From an uncultured Phycisphaerales bacterium (GTDB taxonomy: Bacteria > Planctomycetota > Phycisphaerae > Sedimentisphaerales > Anaerobacaceae), in assembly GCA_937927975.1 (NCBI GenBank), contig CALEZT010000258.1, forward strand, positions 11,657-75,656: 64,000 nt of DNA, in the 5' to 3' direction. Position numbers and translations under genes: made by a program. Positions within the stretch are counted from its first letter, which is position 1. Each line of letters opens with the position of its first letter. Shown piece by piece: positions 7,795-16,543 of this stretch. The notes below the pieces were generated by a model that ran no database searches, was not told where the DNA came from, and was given only the letters and a program-made list of their open reading frames with translations.

Positions 7795-10707
7795 ATGTTG
7801 CGCAAGGCAGGACTACTGAGTGTTCTTCTGATCGTCGCCCTGGGCACAGGAGCGTCCGCCAGGATGATCGCCTACTTTCCTTTCGAGGAGGGCCAGGGCA
7901 CGATGACCGCCGACGTGACCGGCAACGGCAACAACGGAACCCTCAGCAGCGGCGTAGCCTGGGTGGCCGGCTTCAAGGGGACGGGGGTTCAGTTCGACAC
8001 GGCCGGCGAGCGGATCGTGATCGGCCCGATCGATCCGTCGGGCGAAACCAACGCCATGACCCTGGCCGCCTGGATCAACTGGCAGGGGAGAAACCACAGC
8101 ATCGCCCAGCAGGGCATCATCGGCAAGCGTCTGGGCTGGGACACCACCGGCAGCACGATCAAGTGGTTCTGGCAGACCAACCCGGCCGGCGACCTGCTGT
8201 TTCGAGCCGACTACAGCGGAGGCGGCACCAGTTTCGGCTGGGGCAATACGTTGCTCGTGCCCTATGCGAATGAATGGACTCACGTGGCGGTGACCTGGGC
8301 CAACGGCGCCGCGGTGCAGTACATCAATGCCGAACAGGTTTCAACGGGAAACGTCACCCTCAGGGCGTCTGCAAACGCCACGCCTGTGACGATCGGCTGC
8401 GTGGATTCCACCAATACGGAGACCTTTGTCGGCATCATCGACGAGGTGCGAATCTACGACACCGCCCTGGCGGCCGCCGAGATCGCCCAGGCCATGACGG
8501 GCGACACCGCGCCCGCCAGCGCGCCGCAACCGGCGTCCGGGGCGACGGACGTGGCTCGCGAGGTGGTGCTTTCCTGGGCCCCTGGGGAATTTGCAGCCAG
8601 CCATGACGTCTACTTCGGCACGGATTTCGATGCCGTCGATCAGGCCAGCCGCACGGACGACCGCGGTGTTCTGGTCAGTATTGGGCAGACCCCTGCTTCG
8701 TATGATCCCGAGGGCGTGCTCGATTTTGGCCAGGTGTATTACTGGCGCATCGACGAAGTGAATGCCCCGCCGGACGGGGGGATTTCCAAGGGGTCGGTCT
8801 GGAGCTTCACAACCGAACCCTACACATACATTCTCACCAACGTGAAGGCCACCGCTTCGAGCAGCGCGCCGGGCGCGAATCCGCAGAGCACGGTCGATGG
8901 CTCGGGACTCGACGCAGACGACCAGCACTCCACCGATATGGCGCACATGTGGGTGAGTTCCGGCGCGTTGCCGAGCTGGATTCGCTACGAATTCGACGCG
9001 CCCTATAAACTCTATGAAATGTGGGTCTGGAACTCCAATCAGTTAGTCGAGGCGTACGTCGGGTTCGGCGCCAAGGACGTTACGGTCGAATACTCCGTAG
9101 ACGGCGCGAACTGGACCGTGCTGGAAGGCGTGCCCCAGTTCGCCCAGGCCCCCGGTCTGGCGACCTACGCGGCCAATACGATCGTCGATTTCGGCGGCGT
9201 CATGGCCAAGTTCGTGAAACTGACGATCAACCGCAACTGGGGCGGCATCATGCCGCAGACCGGTCTGAGTGAGGTGCGATTCTACTATGCGCCGGTGCAG
9301 GCCCGTGCGCCGATGCCGGCCGATGGGGCCACAGGCGTCGCTCTCGACGCCGAACTGAGGTGGCGGCCCGGCCGGGATGCGACTTCGCACAAGGTCTTCT
9401 TTGGAGCCGACAGCCAGGCGGTGACCGACCGGATCGTTGCGGGCGACGTTGTGGCTGAGCCCAAGTACCTGCCCCCGGCGATGAACTTCGGAACCAAGTA
9501 TTATTGGATGGTCGATGAGGTCGGCGCGACCGATTCCTATCCGGGAGATCTTTGGAGCTTCACGACCCAGGAATACGCGTTCATCGACGACTTCGAGGGC
9601 TACAACGACGATGACAATCGCATTTACGACGCTTGGATCGACGGAGTCACCACCAAGGCCAGCGGTTCGACGGTCGGCTACATGGAAGCTCCGTTCGCTG
9701 AGCGCAAGATCGTTCACGGCGGCGCCCAATCGATGCCTCTGCTGTATGACAACTCGGCAGCCCCGTTCGTCTCGGAGGCTGAGCGGACGTTCGACACGGT
9801 CCAGAACTGGGCGGGCAACGGGGCCGACACCCTGAGTCTGTGGGTCCGAGGCAGCACGCCGGCCTTCCTGGAAACCGCTTCCGGCGCCATCTTGATGAAC
9901 GGCATCGGCGCCGATATCTGGGGCACCTCCGACGCCTTCCGCCTGGCCTACAAGACCCTCAACGGCGACGCCACGATCGTGGCCCGCGTCGAGAGCATCT
10001 ACAACAGCAACGCCTGGGCCAAAGGCGGCGTGATGATCCGCCAGAGCATCGAGCCCGGCTCGGTCCACGCCTTCATGCCCATCACCCCCGGCGGCAGCAG
10101 CGGCGGCAACGGCGCCAGCTTCCAGCGTCGTCTCACCACCGGCGGCGACTCGACCAACAGCGACAACACCGGCGCGGTCGTGGCGGCTCCCTACTGGGTG
10201 AAGCTCGAACGCAAGGGCAACGCCTTCTCGGGATTCATCTCCCCCGACGGCGTGACCTGGACGCAGTTGGGCACCGCCCAGACGATTACGATGACCGGTC
10301 CCGTCCTGATCGGCCTGGCGGTGTGCAGCCACGACGCTGCGGTGGCGACCGCTGCTGAGTTCTCCAACGTCTCGATGACCGGCAACGTGACCGGCTCCTG
10401 GCAGGTGGCGGAGATCGGCCTCGCGCAGCCCTCGGGCAACTCGCCGGAACCGATCTATGCGACGGTCAAGGACAGCGCCGGCAAGTCCAGGACCCTGATG
10501 CACCCCGATGCGTTCGCGTCGGCAAGGCCGGACTGGGTACAGTGGAGGATCCCGCTCAGCGAGTTCACTTCCGGCGGGGTGAATCTGACTCGGATCCAAT
10601 CCATGGTCATTGGCGTGGGCAACAAGTCCGCTCCGATCAAAGGCGGCGCCGGCACGGTCTACATCGACGACATCGGCTTTGGCCATCCTGCTTCCAGCGG
10701 AAACTAG
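7795..10707 (+). CDS. Secreted LamG / discoidin mosaic protein (copy 1)
   Basis: 970 residues behind GAAGGAGGTG. Signal peptide 1-22. LamG-like concanavalin fold about 23-235 (IAYFPFEEGQG, MTLAAWINW, IIDEVRIYD). FN3-like about 240-340. F5/8C discoidin about 343-500 (MWVWNSNQ, WGGIMPQTGLSEVRF). FN3-like about 500-592. Then a jelly-roll tail beginning FIDDFEGYNDDD and ending VYIDDIGFG. The tail is interrupted at about 704-868 by a DUF1349-like concanavalin module (GADIWGTSDAF, WAKGGVMIRQS). No membrane anchor, PEP-CTERM or dockerin is visible. It is probably an extracellular glycan-binding protein; no catalytic residues were recognised. A possible terminator follows at 10734. Confidence 0.85.
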   Translation: MLRKAGLLSVLLIVALGTGASARMIAYFPFEEGQGTMTADVTGNGNNGTLSSGVAWVAGFKGTGVQFDTAGERIVIGPIDPSGETNAMTLAAWINWQGRNHSIAQQGIIGKRLGWDTTGSTIKWFWQTNPAGDLLFRADYSGGGTSFGWGNTLLVPYANEWTHVAVTWANGAAVQYINAEQVSTGNVTLRASANATPVTIGCVDSTNTETFVGIIDEVRIYDTALAAAEIAQAMTGDTAPASAPQPASGATDVAREVVLSWAPGEFAASHDVYFGTDFDAVDQASRTDDRGVLVSIGQTPASYDPEGVLDFGQVYYWRIDEVNAPPDGGISKGSVWSFTTEPYTYILTNVKATASSSAPGANPQSTVDGSGLDADDQHSTDMAHMWVSSGALPSWIRYEFDAPYKLYEMWVWNSNQLVEAYVGFGAKDVTVEYSVDGANWTVLEGVPQFAQAPGLATYAANTIVDFGGVMAKFVKLTINRNWGGIMPQTGLSEVRFYYAPVQARAPMPADGATGVALDAELRWRPGRDATSHKVFFGADSQAVTDRIVAGDVVAEPKYLPPAMNFGTKYYWMVDEVGATDSYPGDLWSFTTQEYAFIDDFEGYNDDDNRIYDAWIDGVTTKASGSTVGYMEAPFAERKIVHGGAQSMPLLYDNSAAPFVSEAERTFDTVQNWAGNGADTLSLWVRGSTPAFLETASGAILMNGIGADIWGTSDAFRLAYKTLNGDATIVARVESIYNSNAWAKGGVMIRQSIEPGSVHAFMPITPGGSSGGNGASFQRRLTTGGDSTNSDNTGAVVAAPYWVKLERKGNAFSGFISPDGVTWTQLGTAQTITMTGPVLIGLAVCSHDAAVATAAEFSNVSMTGNVTGSWQVAEIGLAQPSGNSPEPIYATVKDSAGKSRTLMHPDAFASARPDWVQWRIPLSEFTSGGVNLTRIQSMVIGVGNKSAPIKGGAGTVYIDDIGFGHPASSGN

Positions 10708-10733
10708 CTCCCTTTCGATGAGGCTGTCCGTGA

Positions 10734-10764
10734 CGGCCCCGGCGTGAACTCGCCGCCGGGGCCG
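10734..10764. terminator. GC-rich hairpin between convergent genes
   Basis: A perfect 11-bp stem (CGGCCCCGGCG / CGCCGGGGCCG) with a 9-base loop lies 27 bp after the stop of the mosaic gene and before the convergent SGNH gene end. It lacks a U-run, so it may be a bidirectional or Rho-assisted stop. Confidence 0.6.
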
Positions 10765-10929
10765 CTTCACTCGTTGTTTCCTCCTTTGCTCGTAGTCCCC
10801 GATTCCGACGAAGGGATTCTGTCCCCCTGAGACCAGGAGACGGAAGCCTGCCGTGCCTCGCCGTATTCGCCTCTGGCGTTCCGCCCTCAATTGGAGGAAG
10901 ATCCGCTGCGAGGGCAGGTCCGTCCACGG

Positions 10930-12663
10930 CTACTCTTGCAGAGCCGCCTCTACCCTCTTTCGATTCTCCAGGGCATCGGGGTTGCTCGGATCGATGCGCA
11001 GCGCCGCCTCAAATTGGGCGAGCGCTTCTTGCAGACGTCCTTGGCCGGCATAGGCGGCGCCCAGATTGCTCCGGACCTCCGCGTCATTCGGGTCCAGGCG
11101 GACCGCCCGCTCCAGGCAAGATGCTGCTTGCGTGAACTCCTGCTGTCTGCCGAACGCCGTGCCCAGCATGTTCAGGGCGCCCACGTGGTTCGGATCGATC
11201 CGAATCGTATGTTGAAGTGCAACCACGGCTTCGTTATCGCGTCCTTTCTTCATCAGGATGCGCGCCAGGTTGAAATACGCCTGCGTGAAGTCGGGCATCA
11301 GTTGGACAGCCCGTTCAAATTGAGCCTGAGCGTCCTCCCGGCCGAGTCGCTCGTAAGCAATGCCCAGATTGTTGTGCGCCCCGGCGTATGTCGGATCCGC
11401 CTCGATCGCGTGCTTGAACTGATCCACGGCGTCTTCCAGCCTGCCCGCCTTGAGAAGTTCAGTCCCGGTACGGTTGTAGACTCGCGCGGGATTGGGCTGG
11501 GTCTGCCCCAGGGTCCTGGCGGCCTCGATGGCCTGTGCATCGCGTTGAGCAGAGCGGAACAGGCCGCTCGCCGGCTGCACCCGACCGGCATCGAGATCGG
11601 TCAGTATCCCCTTTATCGCCTCGGCGGCGACGCGAGCCCCCCGTCTCGAGGGGTGGAGTTCGTCGCCCTGGCTGTAGTACAATCGCGGATTCCCCACCCC
11701 GGCCGAGTCCGACCGGTGCCGCCGGAACGACTCCGAAAGCCGGACCGTCGGGATGCCGGACATCGCCGCCAGATGCTCGACCACGAGCTGTTCGCTGTCG
11801 GGCATGAAGCACACGTCGACGATGCGGTCGTCGAGAAATCGCGGCCAGACGACGACCAACGGCCGAAACCCGTGACGGTCGGCGAGTTCTCCAAATCGCC
11901 GCAGTCCTTCGGCCACGTTGTTGTCGCCGATGGCGGCCTTGTTCCACTGCATGGGGTCCGCCTCGACCCCGAAGCCAAATAGATCCAGTCGCACGCTGGC
12001 CAGGCGGAAGAGATGCGATGTGCGAAACAACGCCTTGACGACCGCGGGACGGTCGATTGCGCCCTCCAGGGGAAACGCCTCACGGTTGAAATTGTCGAAG
12101 TCATTTTCCACAAACACCAAGACGACCACGTCGGGCGCGAATTGAAGTCCTTTCACTTCCAGGAGCTCGATTTCGGCCCGCGTGCAATAGGCACTGACGC
12201 CGAAGTTGAGGACTTCGGTCGATCCATCTCCGTAAAGGTCCTCGAGCCGACGGGGGATGGTCTCGGATTCGCGCAGTCCGTAGCCCTCGACCACCGAATC
12301 CCCCAGCAGCAGGACCCGCCGGACCCCGTCGGGCTTCCGCAGCGTGCGTTCCTTGTCGCGTTGCCCGTGGGAGTTGGTCCGTTCATACGTCTGGATGAAG
12401 TCGGGCGTGTCACTGCGGCAATTGGCCTTCAGTTCGAAGCCCAGAATCGGATTCGTTGAACGTTTATAGATGCAGTCATAGGAACTGAGCTCGATCGGTT
12501 TGATGCCCGGCGCTCGACCGGTGACTCGAACGATGCCTTCGCCCGCCAGCAGCGACAGCAAGGTCGCGCAAACCGCCAATGACGGACGAGCCAGCCGGCC
12601 CAGAAATGATCGCGGGCGATTTCGTGATGACATGCTGCGAGCCCTATTATTCGACGTGATCAT
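10930..12663 (-). CDS. SGNH/GDSL-type hydrolase with C-terminal TPR repeats
   Basis: 577 residues from the ATG at 12663; a second ATG at 12633 (MSSRNRPRS) is possible, and neither has a strong ribosome site. A hydrophobic segment at about 28-42 suggests an N-terminal anchor or signal. The SGNH features are LLLGDSVVEGYG with Ser123, NFGVSAYC, and GDELHPS with Asp334 and His337. Residues about 395-577 hold at least four tetratricopeptide repeats (LLKAGRLEDAVDQFKHAIEAD; AYFNLARILMKKGRDNEAVV; MLGTAFGRQQEFTQAASCLE; YAGQGRLQEALAQFEAALRID). The hydrolase part may deacetylate a glycan or act on lipids. It lies alone on the minus strand within the mosaic array, with its own candidate promoter at 12707-12735. 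Confidence 0.85.
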   Translation of the reverse strand: MITSNNRARSMSSRNRPRSFLGRLARPSLAVCATLLSLLAGEGIVRVTGRAPGIKPIELSSYDCIYKRSTNPILGFELKANCRSDTPDFIQTYERTNSHGQRDKERTLRKPDGVRRVLLLGDSVVEGYGLRESETIPRRLEDLYGDGSTEVLNFGVSAYCTRAEIELLEVKGLQFAPDVVVLVFVENDFDNFNREAFPLEGAIDRPAVVKALFRTSHLFRLASVRLDLFGFGVEADPMQWNKAAIGDNNVAEGLRRFGELADRHGFRPLVVVWPRFLDDRIVDVCFMPDSEQLVVEHLAAMSGIPTVRLSESFRRHRSDSAGVGNPRLYYSQGDELHPSRRGARVAAEAIKGILTDLDAGRVQPASGLFRSAQRDAQAIEAARTLGQTQPNPARVYNRTGTELLKAGRLEDAVDQFKHAIEADPTYAGAHNNLGIAYERLGREDAQAQFERAVQLMPDFTQAYFNLARILMKKGRDNEAVVALQHTIRIDPNHVGALNMLGTAFGRQQEFTQAASCLERAVRLDPNDAEVRSNLGAAYAGQGRLQEALAQFEAALRIDPSNPDALENRKRVEAALQE

Positions 12664-12670
12664 GTCGGCC

Positions 12671-12695
12671 TTGCAGGCTGGCGGTCAGCCTGCAA
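12671..12695. promoter_or_regulatory. Perfect 10-bp inverted repeat in the SGNH gene leader
   Basis: TTGCAGGCTG and CAGCCTGCAA are separated by five bases. It sits between the predicted transcription start and the ATG at 12663, so in RNA it would form a hairpin about 7 bases before the start codon. It may be an operator or a translational control hairpin. Confidence 0.5.
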
Positions 12696-12706
12696 TGACA
12701 GGGACG

Positions 12707-12735
12707 ATTGTACAGGCCACACCCTCTGTCTGCAA
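12707..12735 (-). promoter_or_regulatory. Sigma-70-like promoter for the SGNH/TPR gene
   Basis: On the minus strand TTGCAG, a 17-base spacer and TACAAT. The start codon at 12663 is about 40 bases past the -10 element. Confidence 0.6.
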
Positions 12736-12945
12736 GGGAAGGCCGTGGGCCCGATAGATATAACCGCCTTAATTACAAGATCTTACGGTAATCTGCCACA
12801 CGCGAGGAGACTTGGGCCCAGGGGGAGATGCCTATCGGGCCGATGCTCTTTCCGTCCGGTCGCCAACCCGAAAAGGAACAGGTTTTGACCAATCGTCGGA
12901 CTGCCTTCGGCCGATAAATCTCACATATCTCGCATGACAAGACGG

Positions 12946-12974
12946 TTGCAGCACAGACGCAATTTGGCTACAAT
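12946..12974 (+). promoter_or_regulatory. Sigma-70-like promoter for the mosaic gene at 13338
   Basis: TTGCAG, a 17-base spacer and TACAAT, the same sequences as the divergent promoter at 12707-12735. It implies a leader of about 355 bases before 13338. I found no gene or known riboswitch in that leader; the spacer 12664-13337 holds only these promoters and the hairpin. Confidence 0.6.
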
Positions 12975-13337
12975 AACGTGTGTTGTGTGTGGTGTTCTGC
13001 AAGCCCGTCGCCCTGGGCGAGCAGAGAGGGTCTGGTTCAGGTCGGGAGACTTCGACCCCATGTATCCCTGCAAACACATCTTCGCTGGAGGTTGGCCTGC
13101 GTGCTGTTCCATCGCGTCGCGAGGGCCTCTCGATTCCATTTGCGGGAAGGCCGTCTGGACGGAAAGGAGGTGGACCGGGCAAGCATTCTGAACGTCTCCG
13201 TCAGGAGGCCTGTCGCCGGGGTCTCGAACCGCATCGAAAGGGCCGGTCCATTCCTGCGCCGGAGGAGACGAGGGTTTTTTGCGATGTAGTCGGAGGGCGA
13301 GAAGACGACGACATGAATCGAAGAAGGAGTATAGGAG

Positions 13338-16289
13338 ATGTCGAAGCAATTCTGGCTCAACGCGTTTCTGGTTGCAGCAATCGTCACCGGCCCGGCTGTG
13401 GCCCAGTCCATCGTTCCGATTGATCCCGGAACCATCACCAACGGCCATGTCTACCTCATGGAGAACGTCGGCGCCAATGTGCCCGACGACTCCGCCAACA
13501 ACAACAATGCCACCCTCCTGGGCGGCCCCCAGGTGGTCGCGGGGCTCAACGGCAACGCCTTGAAGCTCAACGGAACCAACCAGGGGGCTGTTGTCCCGGA
13601 TGCCCCTGCGGTCAACACCGGTGTGCACCAGAACAAGACGGTCATCGCGGTCTTCAACTGCGCCAACGTGAACAAGACCGCGAAACAATGCATCTACGAA
13701 GAAGGCGGCAGCACGCGGGGACTGAGCATCTACGTCCACCAGGGTCTGCTCTACGTCGGCGGCTGGAATCGGGCGGACTACACGCCGCAATGGGCGCCAG
13801 GCACGTTCTTCTCCGCACCGATCGGCTCGAACGAATGGCACGTCGTTTCCGTGGTTTTGCGCGGCGGCACCGCGGCCCAGGCGCCTGATAAGTTCGAAAT
13901 GTGGCTGGATGGCGCGATGATCGCCAAGGGACCTGGGGGGGAATTCCGAGGCCGCACAGATGACTGCGGGGTCGGAAATGTCCAGGCACAAACGAATTTC
14001 CATGACGGAACCGTCAATGCCGGCCACTGGTTCGAGGGCATGATCGACGAGCTTTGGATTCTCACTCAGGCCCTGCCGGAGAGCACCTTGAGTGCTGCGG
14101 CGCTCAGCCGGAACAAGGCCGCGAACCCGGTTCCGGCCGGCGGCGCCATCGACGTGGTGAACGACGTAGTCCTGGCCTGGGAGGCGGGCAAGTTCGCCGC
14201 GACGCACGATGTCTACTTCGGCACGGTGTTCGACGATGTCAACGACGCCAGCCGGGCCGATCCGAAGGGGATTCTCGTCAGCCAGGGGCAGACCGCCACG
14301 GAGTTCGACCCAGCCGGACTGCTCGAATACGGAAAGACCTACTACTGGCGGATCGACGAGGTCAATGCCGCCCCGGATAATACGATTTTCAAGGGCGAAA
14401 CCTGGAGCTTCACGGCCGAGCCCTTCGCGTATCCGGTCCAGCCGGTCGCGGCCACAGCCTCCAGCGCCGTGGCCGGGATGGAACCGGAGAAGACGATCAA
14501 CCGCACGGGGCTCAATGCATCCGACGAGCACTCGACGCTCGAAACCGACATGTGGCTCGGCGAAGGGCCTGGCGCCAATTGGATCGAGTACGAGTTCGAC
14601 AAGGCCTACAAGCTGCATGAAATGTGGGTTTGGAACTCCAACCAGATGATCGAAGCCTTCATCGGCTTCGGGGCCCGGAATGTGGCGGTCGAGTGTTCCC
14701 TCGACGGAGAAACGTGGACCGCGGTGGAAGGCGTGCCCGAGTTCGCCCAGGCGACCGGCTTGCCCACCTATACCGCCAACACGACCGTCTCTTTGGGCGG
14801 CGCCGTGGCGAAGTTTGTCAAGCTGACCATCAACGCCGGTTGGGGCGGGTTGAGCCCTCAGACGGGCTTGAGCGAGGTGCGGTTCTTCCAGGTCCCGGTT
14901 CAGGCTCGCGAGCCTTCGCCGGCCGACGGGGCCGTGAATGTCGGCCTCGACGCCGAACTGGTCTGGCGGCCCGGCCGCGAGGCCACTTCGCACAAGGTCT
15001 TTTTCGGGACCGACGAAGCCCCCATCGCCGACGGGACCGCCGCGGCAAACACGGTGACCGGGCGACGCTACAGCCCGGCTGCTCTGGACCTCGGCACGAA
15101 GTACTTCTGGAAGGTCGATGAGATCGGCGATACCGGCACGTACGAAGGCAATCTGTGGAGCTTCACGACCCGCGAATACGCGGTGGTCGATGATTTTGAG
15201 AGCTACACAGACGATGAAGGCAGCCGGATCTATGAGACCTGGGTGGATGGTCTGACCGATGGCAAGAGCAACTCGGTCGTCGGCTACCTGGTGGCTCCAT
15301 TCGCCGAACGGAGCATCATCCACGGCGGCAAGCAGTCGATGCCCGTCGAGTACAACAACGTCAATACGCCTTTCTTCAGTGAGACGTCACGGGAGTTCAC
15401 GCCGGCGCAGAACTGGACCGTCAGCGGAGCCGACTCGTTGAACCTGTGGGTCCGTGGCGTTCCCGCGGCCTATGTCGAAACCGCCGGCACGATCACCATG
15501 AGCGCCGCCGGCACGGACATCTGGGGCACGGCCGATGATTTCCGCTATGCCTTCAAGACCCTCAACGGCGATGGCTCGATTCTGGTCAAGGTCGAGAGCC
15601 TGGTGAACACCAACGCCTGGGCCAAGGCCGGCGTGATGATCCGCCAGGACCTGGCGGACAGCTCCACGTTCGTGTACTTCATCCAGTCCTTCAGCAGTGG
15701 TGTTTCCCTGGGCTGGCGCCCAACGCCCGCCGCCGCCTGCGGCAGCGTGACTCAGGCGGGTATCGTCGCTCCGCAGTGGGTCAAGCTCACCCGCAAGGGC
15801 GACGTCTTCACCGCCCAGTATTCCGCCGACGGTGCGACCTGGACGGACCTCAAGAACGCCGACGGCACGATCGCCTCGACCACGGTGGCGATGACCAACC
15901 CGGTGTATGTGGGTCTGGCCGTCACGAGCCACAACGTCAATGCGACGACGACGGCGGTCATGTCCGGCGTGGCGACGACCGGCAACGTGACCGGCGCTTC
16001 GTGGCAGGTTCAGGCGATCGGCAACGATCCCCAGCAGGCCAACAGCCCTGCGGATCTGTATGTGATCGTCCAGGACAGCGCGGGCAAGACCGCCACGGCG
16101 ACCCATCCGACGATTGTCACTTCGGCCGGATGGACCCCATGGACGATTCCGCTGAACACCTTCCCCGGCGTGAATCTCAAGTCCGTCAAGAAGCTGTACC
16201 TCGGCGCCGGCAGCAAGACCAGCCCCGTCAAGGGCGGTTCCGGCATGTTCTACATCGACGACATCGGCTTCGGCCGGCCGGCTCAGTGA
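13338..16289 (+). CDS. Secreted LamG / discoidin mosaic protein (copy 2)
   Basis: 983 residues, start after GAAGGAG. Signal peptide about 1-22 ending AVAQS. LamG-like region about 25-258 (NGHVYLMENVG, ALKLNGTNQGAVV, MIDELWILTQ), the least typical LamG of the set. FN3-like about 260-364, F5/8C about 366-518, FN3-like about 520-612. The jelly-roll tail starts VVDDFESYTDDEGSRIYETW and is interrupted at about 722-882 by a DUF1349-like module (WGTADDFRYAF, NAWAKAGVMIRQD); the end is MFYIDDIGFGRPAQ. From base 14868 through the stop and into the terminator the DNA matches the next gene without visible difference. Function is inferred as extracellular glycan binding. Confidence 0.85.
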   Translation: MSKQFWLNAFLVAAIVTGPAVAQSIVPIDPGTITNGHVYLMENVGANVPDDSANNNNATLLGGPQVVAGLNGNALKLNGTNQGAVVPDAPAVNTGVHQNKTVIAVFNCANVNKTAKQCIYEEGGSTRGLSIYVHQGLLYVGGWNRADYTPQWAPGTFFSAPIGSNEWHVVSVVLRGGTAAQAPDKFEMWLDGAMIAKGPGGEFRGRTDDCGVGNVQAQTNFHDGTVNAGHWFEGMIDELWILTQALPESTLSAAALSRNKAANPVPAGGAIDVVNDVVLAWEAGKFAATHDVYFGTVFDDVNDASRADPKGILVSQGQTATEFDPAGLLEYGKTYYWRIDEVNAAPDNTIFKGETWSFTAEPFAYPVQPVAATASSAVAGMEPEKTINRTGLNASDEHSTLETDMWLGEGPGANWIEYEFDKAYKLHEMWVWNSNQMIEAFIGFGARNVAVECSLDGETWTAVEGVPEFAQATGLPTYTANTTVSLGGAVAKFVKLTINAGWGGLSPQTGLSEVRFFQVPVQAREPSPADGAVNVGLDAELVWRPGREATSHKVFFGTDEAPIADGTAAANTVTGRRYSPAALDLGTKYFWKVDEIGDTGTYEGNLWSFTTREYAVVDDFESYTDDEGSRIYETWVDGLTDGKSNSVVGYLVAPFAERSIIHGGKQSMPVEYNNVNTPFFSETSREFTPAQNWTVSGADSLNLWVRGVPAAYVETAGTITMSAAGTDIWGTADDFRYAFKTLNGDGSILVKVESLVNTNAWAKAGVMIRQDLADSSTFVYFIQSFSSGVSLGWRPTPAAACGSVTQAGIVAPQWVKLTRKGDVFTAQYSADGATWTDLKNADGTIASTTVAMTNPVYVGLAVTSHNVNATTTAVMSGVATTGNVTGASWQVQAIGNDPQQANSPADLYVIVQDSAGKTATATHPTIVTSAGWTPWTIPLNTFPGVNLKSVKKLYLGAGSKTSPVKGGSGMFYIDDIGFGRPAQ

Positions 16290-16357
16290 CATGGCCGGCG
16301 CACAGTGCGTTTTGTAGGTCGAACGGGGCCTGCGTCTCATCAACGCAGGTCCCGTTT
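14868..16357 (+). repeat. Long direct repeat A1 (about 1.49 kb)
   Basis: Matches 18005-19494 at an offset of 3137 bases. It covers the end of the discoidin domain, the second FN3-like module, the whole tail, the stop codon and the terminator hairpin. Sense and antisense translations of the two copies agree throughout, and the DNA lines I compared were identical. It begins within codons shared by both discoidin domains and ends in the terminator. Confidence 0.85.
16323..16357 (+). terminator. Rho-independent-like terminator after copy 2
   Basis: Stem ACGGGGCCTGCGT / ACGCAGGTCCCGT with a 7-base loop and a short T-run, 34 bp after the stop. The same hairpin follows copy 3 because it lies inside the long repeat. 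Confidence 0.65.
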
Positions 16358-16543
16358 CCGGTGTGTTCGGCATGGCGACATTGGTATGAATGTGCACACT
16401 TGAATGCATGGGAACAGGTGATTTTGTCCGGCTGTAACATTCGACAAGGCATGGGCGTACAAGATGCTCTCGGATTGTGGATGATTGCCGAGTGAGGTGG
16501 AAAAACAGAGAAGACACTGGGTTTCTTGTGAAGGAGGATTGTC

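Noticed and set aside
12921..15323. Near-identical large minus-strand open frames in two places (12921-15323 and 16340-18460)
   Set aside because: They look conserved only because the underlying DNA is the duplicated mosaic block; the sense strand carries the real genes.
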